This document shows, piece after piece, positions 19,467 through 27,063 of a DNA stretch of 64,000 nt. Origin of the DNA: Methylophaga sp. (GTDB lineage: Bacteria > Pseudomonadota > Gammaproteobacteria > Nitrosococcales > Methylophagaceae); contig NZ_VENF01000011.1 in NCBI RefSeq assembly GCF_009711715.1, forward strand, positions 186,001 through 250,000, written 5' to 3'. The position numbers and the translations under genes are program-made. The stretch's first letter is position 1. Every line of letters starts with the position of its first letter. Under the pieces are notes generated by a model. It had not been told where the DNA came from. It worked only from the letters and a program-made list of their open reading frames with translations, and ran no database searches.

Positions 19467-20114
19467 ATGAAAACCATACTGATTGTCGAAGATTCTGAAG
19501 CTACACGTCATCGTCTTGAAGAGGCGATAACAGGGGGCGGGCAGTTTGAACTTATCGGTTCGGTCAGCACCTATAATGAAGCTTTGAGCTTCATTCGCCA
19601 GACACCACCGGATATTCTGCTGACCGATCTTGATCTGCCGGACGGCAATGGTGTCGATCTTATCAAGCTGATCAACCTGCCTGTGGTGAGAACCGAGCTT
19701 GCTATCGTCATTACCGTATTCGGTGATGGCTATCACGTGATCGAAGCACTGAAAGCCGGCGCTTCGGGTTATCTGCTGAAAGACGACAATTTTATGGACA
19801 TCAACGAGGCCATTTCTCAAATGGTTGAGGGCGGTGCCCCCATCAGTCCGAGCATTGCGCGTTATTTGCTCAATGAATTGTCGATGGCAGAGACAGCAAC
19901 AGAAAAAGAAAAACCCGCTGACAGCATTCTGAGCCCCAGGGAGAAAGAAGTACTATTGCTTGTCAGCAAGGGTTACACCTCTAAAGAGATAGCCAAAACC
20001 CTGGATCTTTCTTATTACACTGTCAGGGAGTATGTCTCCAATGTGTATAAAAAGCTCTCGGTAAAAAATAAAATGCAGGCTGTCAGTGAAGCCACCTTAC
20101 TGGGCATTATTTAG
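19467..20114 (+). CDS. NarL/FixJ-type response regulator
   Basis: A 215-residue two-component response regulator. The receiver domain (about 1-120) has acidic residues VEDSE, phosphoacceptor aspartate D54 in LLTDLDLPDG, a VITVF switch and the conserved lysine in GYLLKDD. The LuxR-type HTH (about 150-210) reads LSPREKEVLLLVSKGYTSKE, then IAKTL and YYTVREYVSNVYKKL. It probably pairs with the HisKA_3 kinase encoded 1.2 kb downstream, since that kinase class normally signals to this regulator class. Promoter region carries the C10 tract. Confidence 0.93.
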   Translation: MKTILIVEDSEATRHRLEEAITGGGQFELIGSVSTYNEALSFIRQTPPDILLTDLDLPDGNGVDLIKLINLPVVRTELAIVITVFGDGYHVIEALKAGASGYLLKDDNFMDINEAISQMVEGGAPISPSIARYLLNELSMAETATEKEKPADSILSPREKEVLLLVSKGYTSKEIAKTLDLSYYTVREYVSNVYKKLSVKNKMQAVSEATLLGII

Positions 20115-20163
20115 TATTAAAAGATTGTCGCGATGACTGACTTATGTTCATGAAATAAAAGAC

Positions 20164-20184
20164 GTTATCCTGACCATTGATAAC
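20164..20184. promoter_or_regulatory. Operator-like dyad before the small ORF
   Basis: A perfect 6-bp inverted repeat GTTATC-N9-GATAAC. A TAATAT sequence that could be a -10 box follows at 20191. It lies in the 214-base gap between the response regulator and the small ORF, and may be a regulator binding site. The -35 match is poor, so the promoter itself is uncertain. Confidence 0.3.
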
Positions 20185-20328
20185 AAGGTGTAATATATTG
20201 AACAGCAGGATATGGAACTGGGCAGGCTGGCTGAACTTCCGGGCCGGTGTTTCAGACATAAATAACCATGCTGATAATCGAAGCAGCACCAGCGCTCAGA
20301 GATATGAGTTCGGCTAGGAGGGCAAAAG

Positions 20329-20424
20329 ATGACAAACATTATTCATAGCGAGCAGACTGTTGTTCACCTGCCCCGATTAAAAGCTCGCCAGGTTTTCCCT
20401 GTTCCGGCCCGTTACGCTCGATGA
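20329..20424 (+). CDS. 31-residue small ORF coupled to the binding protein
   Basis: A short ORF beginning MTNIIHSEQTVV and ending PVPARYAR, basic at its C-terminus and without a membrane segment. Its ATG has a near-ideal ribosome site (GGAGGG, 6 bases upstream), whereas the downstream binding-protein ATG has none of its own. The stop overlaps that ATG in the four bases ATGA (20421-20424), the classic signature of translational coupling. It may be a regulatory leader peptide or a small functional protein; I do not recognise the sequence. Confidence 0.6.
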   Translation: MTNIIHSEQTVVHLPRLKARQVFPVPARYAR

Positions 20425-21320
20425 GACGTTTACTGACAGTCATCAGTCTGCTGTTTTTTATGCTGGGGACAGCGCAAGCGGACAGCGTGCACATCCTGTT
20501 GTCTGAAGACAATGTGGCTTACCACCAGCTGGCCGAAGACATCAAGAATCACATTGGCAACAAAACACTGCGCACGACAGCTCAGATCCACACACTCGAC
20601 AGCACGGATTCAAAGAGCGTCGCCCCCTCTGATTTGATTGTCAGTATCGGCGAGGCAGCTGTTCATCTTAGTAAACGTCAGTATCCGCAGAACAGCCACC
20701 TGTACAGTTTTATAGATAAAAAAGTCATTGAGGCTGATTTCTCAGATAACTGGGTCGCCGTGTTGCTGGATCAACCGCTGCAACTTCTGCTTGATACTGC
20801 CACCCAGATTGTTGAGCGCGGCATTAACAACAGACTGGTGATCGCTGTCGCGGAGGACAATCAACTGATACGCGACGAAATTGCCCGGCTATCCACGCCC
20901 ATCGGCATACAGCTGGACATCGTGGTCGTGGGCCGTGATGAGGAGCCGGCCAAGGTTATTGACAGTGTCCTGCAGAATGCGGGGGCCTTGATTGCGGTTC
21001 GTGACTCACGGGTCTGGTCGGGTGAACACGCCAAATGGATGTTGTATCAAAGCTATAAATACAAGGTGCCTGTAGTGGGTTACTCAAAAAGCTTCCTCAA
21101 GGCGGGCGCCTTGATATCCGTCTATGCCAGCCTGTTTGATACCGTCAGGGAAACGGCGAACCTTATCACCTACTGGCATGATTATCAGGGTTGGGTGATG
21201 CAGGAGCGACATTTTTACCCTCCCTACAGTATTTCCATCAATGACAACATCGCCCGGGCCTTGGAAATTGAGATACCAGATAGCATGAGGCAAGGTGCTG
21301 CAACTGATGTTTCCGACTAA
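20421..21320 (+). CDS. Periplasmic substrate-binding-like protein (ABC_sub_bind type)
   Basis: A 299-residue exported protein with a signal peptide cleaved after about residue 20 (FFMLGTAQA). The mature protein has the two-lobe look of ABC-type binding proteins: an N-lobe SVHILLSEDNVAYHQLAEDI, hinge-like VAVLLDQPLQ and RLVIAVAEDNQLIRDEIARL, and a C-lobe ending near VVGYSKSFLKAGALISVYAS. No permease or ATPase gene is nearby; the next gene, overlapping its end, is a histidine kinase. It therefore probably senses a ligand in the periplasm for the kinase. The ligand is unknown. Confidence 0.78.
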   Translation: MRRLLTVISLLFFMLGTAQADSVHILLSEDNVAYHQLAEDIKNHIGNKTLRTTAQIHTLDSTDSKSVAPSDLIVSIGEAAVHLSKRQYPQNSHLYSFIDKKVIEADFSDNWVAVLLDQPLQLLLDTATQIVERGINNRLVIAVAEDNQLIRDEIARLSTPIGIQLDIVVVGRDEEPAKVIDSVLQNAGALIAVRDSRVWSGEHAKWMLYQSYKYKVPVVGYSKSFLKAGALISVYASLFDTVRETANLITYWHDYQGWVMQERHFYPPYSISINDNIARALEIEIPDSMRQGAATDVSD

Positions 21321-22764
21321 ACTCAAGACCCAGTTACTCCTTATCACCATTCTCCCCCTGCTACTGACGATTTCAGTAGTGTCCCTGTTCATCCTGTTTG
21401 ATGTACTGGAGAATATTGAATCGGCAGTGGTCAAGCGGAGTCAGAGTATTGCCAGCCAGGCCTCTGTAATGTCTGAATTTCCGCTGTACACCGGTGATGT
21501 CGATGCACTGAATAAAGTCGCTGATTTGATGATAAGAACCCATGAGCTGTCTTTCATCCGTTTTATCGACTCGACCGGCCAGTTATTACTGGAAAAATCC
21601 GGCAATGAGGCCAAGGGAAAAGTCAGAGAGTTTCAATTTCCGGTGTACTCACACGGTCCCAATCTGGATGATTTTTCTGATGCCGGCGGCAGCAATATAA
21701 GCAAAGTCCCGCTGGGCAGTATCGAAATCGGCTTTACCAATAACAGTGCTGAAACACAGCGCTTTGATGCTTACACCAAAGTGCTGGGAATTTCCCTGTT
21801 GGCTCTCGCGCTGGGTATTTTGCTGGTATATCTGTTCAGCCGTCGCCTGAGTAATGCCATCAATGCTCTGATGACCACTGCCAAGAAACTGGAACAGAAA
21901 AATTTTGCTGCCCGTGTCAAAGAAAATGGCAGCGGCGAACTGCTGAATTTCCAGCGCACGTTCAATAGCATGATCGATTCGCTGGAACGTAATGATGCCG
22001 AGTTACAGGACAAAGTGAATGCTGCCACGGCCTCTTTGAGCTACACCGTTGAAGCCCTGTCCGAGAAAAATAAAGCGCTGGCCCAGCAACGCCAGGAAAC
22101 CATCGACTTGGAGCGCAGTAAAGCAATTCTGGAAGAACGCGAACGTATCATGCGTGATATGCATGATGGCATTGGTGGTCAGCTGGTTGCTTCACTGGCC
22201 ATACTCGAGCTTGAGAAAGACTCCGAGGTCAATCGGAATATCCATGCAGTATTAACAGAGTGCCTGAATGATTTGCGGTTAATCATCCATTCGCTGAGTC
22301 TGCAGAACAGTGTGATGGGATCCTTGCTGGCCGACTTCAAATACCGCACCAGCAAAAAGCTGGAGCAGCTGGATATTGAACTTAACTGGCAGATCGATGC
22401 GCAGCCCGATGAACTTGGCATTAAACCTCAAACCGGGCTGCACCTGTTACGTATCTTGCAGGAAGCCTTTACCAACATTCTGAAACATGCCGGCGCCAGC
22501 CAGATAGACTTCAACGCCTACCGCGAGGGACAGGATTTTATTATCAGCATAGAAGATGACGGCACCTTTAATCCACAATCAGAAGCCATAGACCGGGGCT
22601 ACGGCATTAACAGCATGAAGTCCCGAGCCGGCAAAATAGGTGGTCGCCTGGAACTGGAAAAAAACACCAGCGGTGGTTGCCGGGTGACTTTGGTTTTACC
22701 GGAAAGCTTTTCCTCAACCGCGAGAATGGGTGGTGACAGATTCCAAGTGAGCAAAGTATCCTGA
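21307..22764 (+). CDS. HisKA_3-type sensor histidine kinase
   Basis: A 485-residue membrane sensor kinase: first TM about residues 10-32, a periplasmic domain of about 115 residues, second TM about 155-178, then HAMP, a coiled coil, a HisKA_3 dimerisation box with the phospho-histidine in RDMHDGIGGQL, and a HATPase with N-box EAFTNILKHAG and G-box GYGINSMKSRAG. The start overlaps the binding-protein gene by 14 bases; GTG 21295 would add four residues. The arrangement suggests the kinase reads the neighbouring periplasmic protein and phosphorylates the response regulator upstream. It ends at a strong terminator. Confidence 0.92.
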   Translation: MFPTKLKTQLLLITILPLLLTISVVSLFILFDVLENIESAVVKRSQSIASQASVMSEFPLYTGDVDALNKVADLMIRTHELSFIRFIDSTGQLLLEKSGNEAKGKVREFQFPVYSHGPNLDDFSDAGGSNISKVPLGSIEIGFTNNSAETQRFDAYTKVLGISLLALALGILLVYLFSRRLSNAINALMTTAKKLEQKNFAARVKENGSGELLNFQRTFNSMIDSLERNDAELQDKVNAATASLSYTVEALSEKNKALAQQRQETIDLERSKAILEERERIMRDMHDGIGGQLVASLAILELEKDSEVNRNIHAVLTECLNDLRLIIHSLSLQNSVMGSLLADFKYRTSKKLEQLDIELNWQIDAQPDELGIKPQTGLHLLRILQEAFTNILKHAGASQIDFNAYREGQDFIISIEDDGTFNPQSEAIDRGYGINSMKSRAGKIGGRLELEKNTSGGCRVTLVLPESFSSTARMGGDRFQVSKVS

Positions 22765-22826
22765 TAGGTATCTGAGTTGCATCATCTCTCTGAGGTATGA
22801 TGCAGGCTTGTATGCATCCTTTTAAC

Positions 22827-22855
22827 AACCTCGCCGGTACCGGCGAGGTTTTTTT
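22827..22855 (+). terminator. Intrinsic terminator of the signalling module
   Basis: A perfect 24-base palindrome (AACCTCGCCGGT/ACCGGCGAGGTT) is followed by TTTTT on the plus strand. It closes the response-regulator/kinase block just before the convergent AstE-like gene. Confidence 0.95.
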
Positions 22856-22870
22856 GCGCCCAAACAGAGA

Positions 22871-23923
22871 TCAGATAATCGGCATTTCCTCTGGCATACT
22901 GCTGTCAGTCGCCGGATTCAGTCCCGAGTGAAAGGCTTCAACCCCCTCAGCCACTTCGTCAGGCTTGCTGAAACGGGCAATGTGAAACAGGGCTTCGCCC
23001 TCGTTCACCAGGGGAATATTGGTTCTGCCTATAATGACGCCCGAGCTGCTGGCAAAGACTTCCGTCTCCGAATTATCCTTGCCATAGGGCGCAGCCACCA
23101 TGCCCAGCAAATCGCCCTTGGTAACACTGGCTCCCATCGGCACCAGCATCCGGAAAATACCGCTTTGTGGTGCCCGAACCCAGACACTGGATCGGGCTAC
23201 AAACGGGTCCCTTTTTTTGGCTTTTTGCCTGGAAGGCGCCAGCATACCGATTTTACGCATGACTTCGATCACGCCTTTCACACCGGCACGAATGGCGAGC
23301 TCATTAAAACGCAGCGCTTCGCCCGCCTCATAGACGATTACCGGCACATTTGCTTCCAGTGCCGCATAGCGCAAAGACCCCTCTATCAGGCCCGAGTTAA
23401 CAATCACCGGCGCGTCAAAGGCTCTGGCCATGGCTTCCACATCCGGATTGGACAGATCAGCCCGCATCTGTGGCAGGTTGTCCCGGTGAATGGCCGCGGT
23501 ATGCAAGTCAACACCATGGGTACAGTGCTGCACCACTTCAGTCATAAAGGAATGCGCCAGACGGGCAGCTAATGAGCCTTCATCCGAGCCGGGGAAACAA
23601 CGGTTGAGATCACGCCGGTCTGGCAAATAGCGAGACTGGTTCAAAAAGCCGTAAACATTCACCACCGGGATCGCAATCAGGGTGCCACGGAGACCTTTCA
23701 GGCTCTTGCTTTTAACCAGTCGGCGGATAATCTCAACACCGTTGATTTCATCACCGTGCACCGCAGCGGACACAAACATAACCGGACCTGTACGGCGACC
23801 ACTGATTACCTGTACCGGCATGCTCAGCGCCGTGTGCATATAGAGATCGGGTAAGGGGACTTCGATAGTGCGATTCTGGCCCGGCTTGATTTCCTCACCG
23901 GCAATAATCAAAGGTTCTGCCAC
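22871..23923 (-). CDS. AstE/AspA-type deacylase (succinylglutamate desuccinylase family)
   Basis: A 350-residue zinc carboxypeptidase-fold protein of the succinylglutamate desuccinylase/aspartoacylase family. The zinc site is visible as AAVHGDEING (His and Glu, near residue 60) and VDLHTAAIHRDN (His, near 140); the C-terminal half adds a barrel-sandwich-like domain (SGIFRMLVPMGASVTKGDLL). It is not an arginine-catabolism AstE by context: it follows rimK by two bases and rimB by overlap. Genes of these three families recur together in proteobacteria, so a peptide or amino-acid amide from the RimK reaction is the likely substrate; exact chemistry unknown. Confidence 0.88.
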   Translation of the reverse strand: MAEPLIIAGEEIKPGQNRTIEVPLPDLYMHTALSMPVQVISGRRTGPVMFVSAAVHGDEINGVEIIRRLVKSKSLKGLRGTLIAIPVVNVYGFLNQSRYLPDRRDLNRCFPGSDEGSLAARLAHSFMTEVVQHCTHGVDLHTAAIHRDNLPQMRADLSNPDVEAMARAFDAPVIVNSGLIEGSLRYAALEANVPVIVYEAGEALRFNELAIRAGVKGVIEVMRKIGMLAPSRQKAKKRDPFVARSSVWVRAPQSGIFRMLVPMGASVTKGDLLGMVAAPYGKDNSETEVFASSSGVIIGRTNIPLVNEGEALFHIARFSKPDEVAEGVEAFHSGLNPATDSSMPEEMPII

Positions 23924-23925
23924 GG

Positions 23926-24831
23926 CTAACCTCTTCCGCGAGTCTGGGTTTTGCCCTCTTTGGCATTTTTTTCGATGAACTCGATGATCTGATTCGCGAT
24001 GTCTTTCCCGGTCGCTTTCTCAATTCCCTCCAGTCCCGGCGAGGAGTTGACCTCCATCACCACCGGACCGTGGTTTGAACGCAGTAAATCGACGCCGCAG
24101 ACATTCAGTCCCATTGTTTTCGCGGCTCTAACGGCGGTCGCCCGCTCTGCCGGAGAAATACGGATCAGGTTGGCACTGCCGCCGCGATGCAGGTTAGAGC
24201 GGAACTCCCCTTCCTTGCCCTGACGTTTCATTGCGGCCACAACTTTATCGCCAACCACAAAACATCGGATATCAGAACCACCGGCTTCCTTGATAAATTC
24301 CTGTACCAGAATGTTGGCATTCATGCCGAGGAAAGCCTCAATAACGCTTTCTGCCGCTTTTTCCGTCTCGGCCAGCACCACACCAATACCCTGCGTGCCT
24401 TCCAGCAATTTGATGACCAGCGGCGCACCGCCGACCATCTTGATCAGATCATCCACATCGTCAGGGCGATGAGCGAAACCGGTCACCGGCAAACCAATGC
24501 CTTTTCGTGACAGCAACTGCAGGGCACGTAGCTTGTCACGAGAACGGCTGATAGCAACTGATTCATTCAACGGATAAACGCTCATCATCTCGAATTGTCT
24601 GAGCACGGCGGTGCCGTAGAATGTCACCGAAGCACCAATCCTCGGAATCACCGCATCGTAACCGGTCAGAATGTCGCCTTTGTAGTGCACTTCCGGTTTG
24701 AGGGAAGTGATATTCATATAACAGCGCAAAACATCCAGCACATGGACTTCGTGACCGCGTCCCTCTGCTGCTTCAACCAGTCGGCGGGTTGAGTACAGTT
24801 TCGAGTTACGCGACAGGATGGCAATCTTCAT
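23926..24831 (-). CDS. rimK: RimK-type ATP-grasp ligase
   Basis: A 301-residue ATP-grasp enzyme. RimK adds glutamate residues to the C-terminus of ribosomal protein S6 and can make polyglutamate. Seen are the N-terminal [20 protein letters not shown], a substrate region [14 protein letters not shown], the ATP-grasp core [13 protein letters not shown] and the metal/ATP residues [15 protein letters not shown]. The ATG overlaps the rimB stop (ATGA). The downstream AstE-like gene starts two bases after. Whether the target is S6 or another peptide is open. Confidence 0.93.
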   Translation of the reverse strand: MKIAILSRNSKLYSTRRLVEAAEGRGHEVHVLDVLRCYMNITSLKPEVHYKGDILTGYDAVIPRIGASVTFYGTAVLRQFEMMSVYPLNESVAISRSRDKLRALQLLSRKGIGLPVTGFAHRPDDVDDLIKMVGGAPLVIKLLEGTQGIGVVLAETEKAAESVIEAFLGMNANILVQEFIKEAGGSDIRCFVVGDKVVAAMKRQGKEGEFRSNLHRGGSANLIRISPAERATAVRAAKTMGLNVCGVDLLRSNHGPVVMEVNSSPGLEGIEKATGKDIANQIIEFIEKNAKEGKTQTRGRG

Positions 24832-25340
24832 TCACTTTCTCCGTCAAGGATTTCTTTGCGTGGTTCTACATTCGCTTCAGCGTTGCTCTGCCCGGCCAGA
24901 AATGACAAGGCAGGGTTAACCACAATATTGCCGGCTGTCATCGCTGTGCGACCGAGCAGCATGCGAAACAGCATATTATCGCGGTTTGTCAGCGTGACTT
25001 CTATAGGCCATGTTTTATTACCCAGACTGACCTCGGTCAGGATGACATAACGCTTTTCCGTATGGCCACCCGAGTCAGTCACATTACGCTCATCAATGAC
25101 CTCGGCATCGCACCAGACAACGGTCTCAGTTTCTCCCTGCTTGGGGTGCAAACCGAACCTTACCCGGGTTTTACCGTCTTTTTCGTATGGGGTAACTTCA
25201 AAGGCATGAATGGCTGAAGTCCGGGCACCCGTGTCCACTTTCGCCTTGATGCGTTCGATACCCAGTTGCGGCAGCGAAAGCCATTCGCGCCAACCTACGG
25301 TCACTGCTTGTTGTGTTTGTGCTTGCTTGTTGTTATTCAC
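24828..25340 (-). CDS. rimB: RimB-type retropepsin-like protease (ATP-dependent zinc protease family)
   Basis: A 170-residue protein of the retropepsin-like DUF785 family, called RimB where it partners RimK. The aspartic-type motif [13 protein letters not shown] (near residue 37) and the LLGRTAM block (near 130) are visible. Proposed role: trimming the glutamate tails made by RimK, or processing a peptide. The start is GTG at 25340, weakly primed; its stop overlaps rimK, and the small membrane protein gene ends three bases before it. The 'zinc protease' family label is historical. Confidence 0.85.
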   Translation of the reverse strand: MNNNKQAQTQQAVTVGWREWLSLPQLGIERIKAKVDTGARTSAIHAFEVTPYEKDGKTRVRFGLHPKQGETETVVWCDAEVIDERNVTDSGGHTEKRYVILTEVSLGNKTWPIEVTLTNRDNMLFRMLLGRTAMTAGNIVVNPALSFLAGQSNAEANVEPRKEILDGESE

Positions 25341-25343
25341 GAC

Positions 25344-25538
25344 TCAGTCCAACATATTTTTATTCCAGTCTTTGACGTTTTCCTGCATCTCGTTCATGCC
25401 ACTGTCGGCACTGGTGACCAGGTTTTTGAGGCCATTGACGATATCATCGCCATACCGGTCAGCCAGAATCTGGCTGGTGGTGATGACAATGATCGCCATC
25501 ACGATCACATAGAGGTGTGTAAAAATGACCCTGAGCAT
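25344..25538 (-). CDS. Small single-pass membrane protein
   Basis: A 64-residue protein with one hydrophobic helix (about residues 4-23, MLRVIFTHLYVIVMAIIVIT) followed by a charged amphipathic tail ending VKDWNKNMLD. I chose ATG 25538 because GGGAGG lies 8 bases upstream; the in-frame start at 25589 would include untranslated leader. It sits three bases before rimB, so it is part of the same transcript. No family recognised; it could anchor or serve as substrate for the RimK/RimB pair (inference). Confidence 0.7.
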   Translation of the reverse strand: MLRVIFTHLYVIVMAIIVITTSQILADRYGDDIVNGLKNLVTSADSGMNEMQENVKDWNKNMLD

Positions 25539-25660
25539 CAGTCTGTCCTCCCGGAAACAGGTCTCTGATGTCGAGGATAGCACTGGCATCGGCCAGCGTG
25601 AATAAAATGCGGTCTGAAGCAGGCTTGTTGTGGTGGCGATTTGACGCGCAGACAGGGTGT

Positions 25661-26032
25661 TCAGTCTCTCTTGCGGCGGCCCTGACGTTCTTCGTTTCTT
25701 CTTTCTTTTTTGCTGTAGGCATCCCGCATCACAATGCTCTCACCACGGCGATCGTGTCCATTGCGGCGATCGTCATAGTGCACATAGCCACAACGGCAGC
25801 TGTCGGCTTTATTGCAGTCATTGAGCGGCAGGGTCGGTGCCTCTGAAACCAGGAACACCCGGTGAGACATATCGAACGCGGCATTACAGGCATGCTGATG
25901 AGGTTTGATTCGTACCGCAGCATAAGGATGCTTGTGAATTTCAGGTACCGGGGATTCCGGTTTTTTCTTACGTATAAGCAATAAATAAACGGCAAGCACA
26001 CCGACAATAAGAATAAAGAGGGCCACTTCCAT
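25661..26032 (-). CDS. Membrane-anchored protein with CxC and DRR motifs
   Basis: A 123-residue protein with an N-terminal TM helix (about residues 3-20) and a soluble domain holding AAVRIKPHQHACNAAFD, FLVSEAPTLPLNDC and DSCRCGYVHYDDRRNGHDRR. The C-R-C-x-Y-x-H and DRR pattern looks like a conserved, uncharacterised proteobacterial domain; the three cysteines and histidines could bind a metal. ATG 26032 has AGGGAG 7-8 bases upstream; GTG 26038 is an alternative. It is upstream of, and co-directional with, the small membrane protein and rimB. Confidence 0.72.
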   Translation of the reverse strand: MEVALFILIVGVLAVYLLLIRKKKPESPVPEIHKHPYAAVRIKPHQHACNAAFDMSHRVFLVSEAPTLPLNDCNKADSCRCGYVHYDDRRNGHDRRGESIVMRDAYSKKERRNEERQGRRKRD

Positions 26033-26109
26033 CCACACTCTCCCTAGCGAATACTGAAACCTGAACTGAGATTAACGCATTTTCACTGCAAATAGCCAGC
26101 AGAGAATCT

Positions 26110-26838
26110 CTAGCCTGCGCGGTACAGAAGACGATTCATCTTAGTGATGTTCGTCACCTTGATTTCCTTGGGGCAGACGCGTTCACATTCACGGTAATTA
26201 CTGCAGCTGCCAAAGCCCTCTTCTTCCATTGCCTTGAGGAGCTTGGCCGGCCTTTCCTTATCAAGCTGGCCCTGGGGCAAGGTAGACAGGTGCGCCACTT
26301 TCGCTGCCACGAACAGGGTGGCCGAAGCATTAGGGCAGACCGCGACACAGGCTCCACAACCTATACAGGTAGCAGCATCAAAAGCTTTATCAGCCACTTC
26401 TTTTTCAACTGGCAGCGTATTGGCTTCGCAGGCAGAACCGGTTCGAACCGGAATATAGCCGCCCGACTGGATAATACGATCAAAGGCGGTTCGGTCTACG
26501 ATCAGGTCTTTAATGACCGGAAAAGCCGTAGCCCGCCAGGGTTCGACCCACAGTTCTTTGTCATTTTTATAATCGCGCATGTACTGCTGGCAGGTGGTGG
26601 TTGCCCTGTGTTTACCATGCGGCGTGCCGTTGATAACCAGATTGCACGAACCACATATGCCTTCCCGGCAGTCAAAATCAAACGCCACCGGCTCTTTGCC
26701 GGCCAGAATCAGATTCTCATTGAGTGCATCCAGCATTTCCAGAAATGATGAATCCTCACTGGCATCGACTTCATGTGCTTCGAAAAAGCCTTCGGCATCA
26801 GGGCCATTTTGTCGCCAAATATTGAGTTTAAATATCAT
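26110..26838 (-). CDS. sdhB: Succinate dehydrogenase/fumarate reductase iron-sulfur subunit
   Basis: A 242-residue electron-transfer subunit. Three cluster sites are intact: [2Fe-2S] in CREGICGSCNL with a later cysteine, [4Fe-4S] in CIGCGACVAVCPN and [3Fe-4S] in CSNYRECERVCPKE. The start MIFKLNIWRQNG at 26838 is preceded by GAGG; a longer in-frame reading to 26970 passes through the hairpin region and is rejected. It resembles the SdhB of three-subunit complexes with a single cytochrome b subunit. It is separated from sdhA by 225 bases, unusual for this operon. Confidence 0.93.
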   Translation of the reverse strand: MIFKLNIWRQNGPDAEGFFEAHEVDASEDSSFLEMLDALNENLILAGKEPVAFDFDCREGICGSCNLVINGTPHGKHRATTTCQQYMRDYKNDKELWVEPWRATAFPVIKDLIVDRTAFDRIIQSGGYIPVRTGSACEANTLPVEKEVADKAFDAATCIGCGACVAVCPNASATLFVAAKVAHLSTLPQGQLDKERPAKLLKAMEEEGFGSCSNYRECERVCPKEIKVTNITKMNRLLYRAG

Positions 26839-26897
26839 CCTGAGAACCTCTGTTGAACACCATACTTGTGCTGAGAACCAAGTGGACAAGACAAGGT

Positions 26898-26944
26898 GGC
26901 GTTCGCAGGCAGGGGCCGCTCCCCTTGCCAGGAGCGGCAACGCC
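26898..26944. other. Hairpin in the sdhA-sdhB gap
   Basis: GCCGCTCC (26915-26922) pairs with GGAGCGGC (26931-26938), and an outer GGCGTT/AACGCC pair (26898-26903/26939-26944) extends it with a bulge. There is no T-run. In the transcript it could stabilise or process the mRNA between sdhA and sdhB. Confidence 0.5.
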
Positions 26945-27063
26945 GTATTGCAACTTTGGGGCCAGCACAAATTTGTCTGGCAGCGTCATTATCTGCGTAC
27001 CAGTATCTGTTTGTTAATTCAGTATCTTTCATCATGTCTTGCGGTCAACTGAGGATTTCAGGA

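Noticed and set aside
19263..19820. 185-codon minus-strand ORF over the response regulator
   Set aside because: Antisense to the receiver domain with its intact catalytic aspartate; no family match.
26835..27035. 66-codon minus-strand ORF in the sdhA-sdhB gap
   Set aside because: It runs through the hairpin arms and into the sdhB start, with no recognisable protein features.
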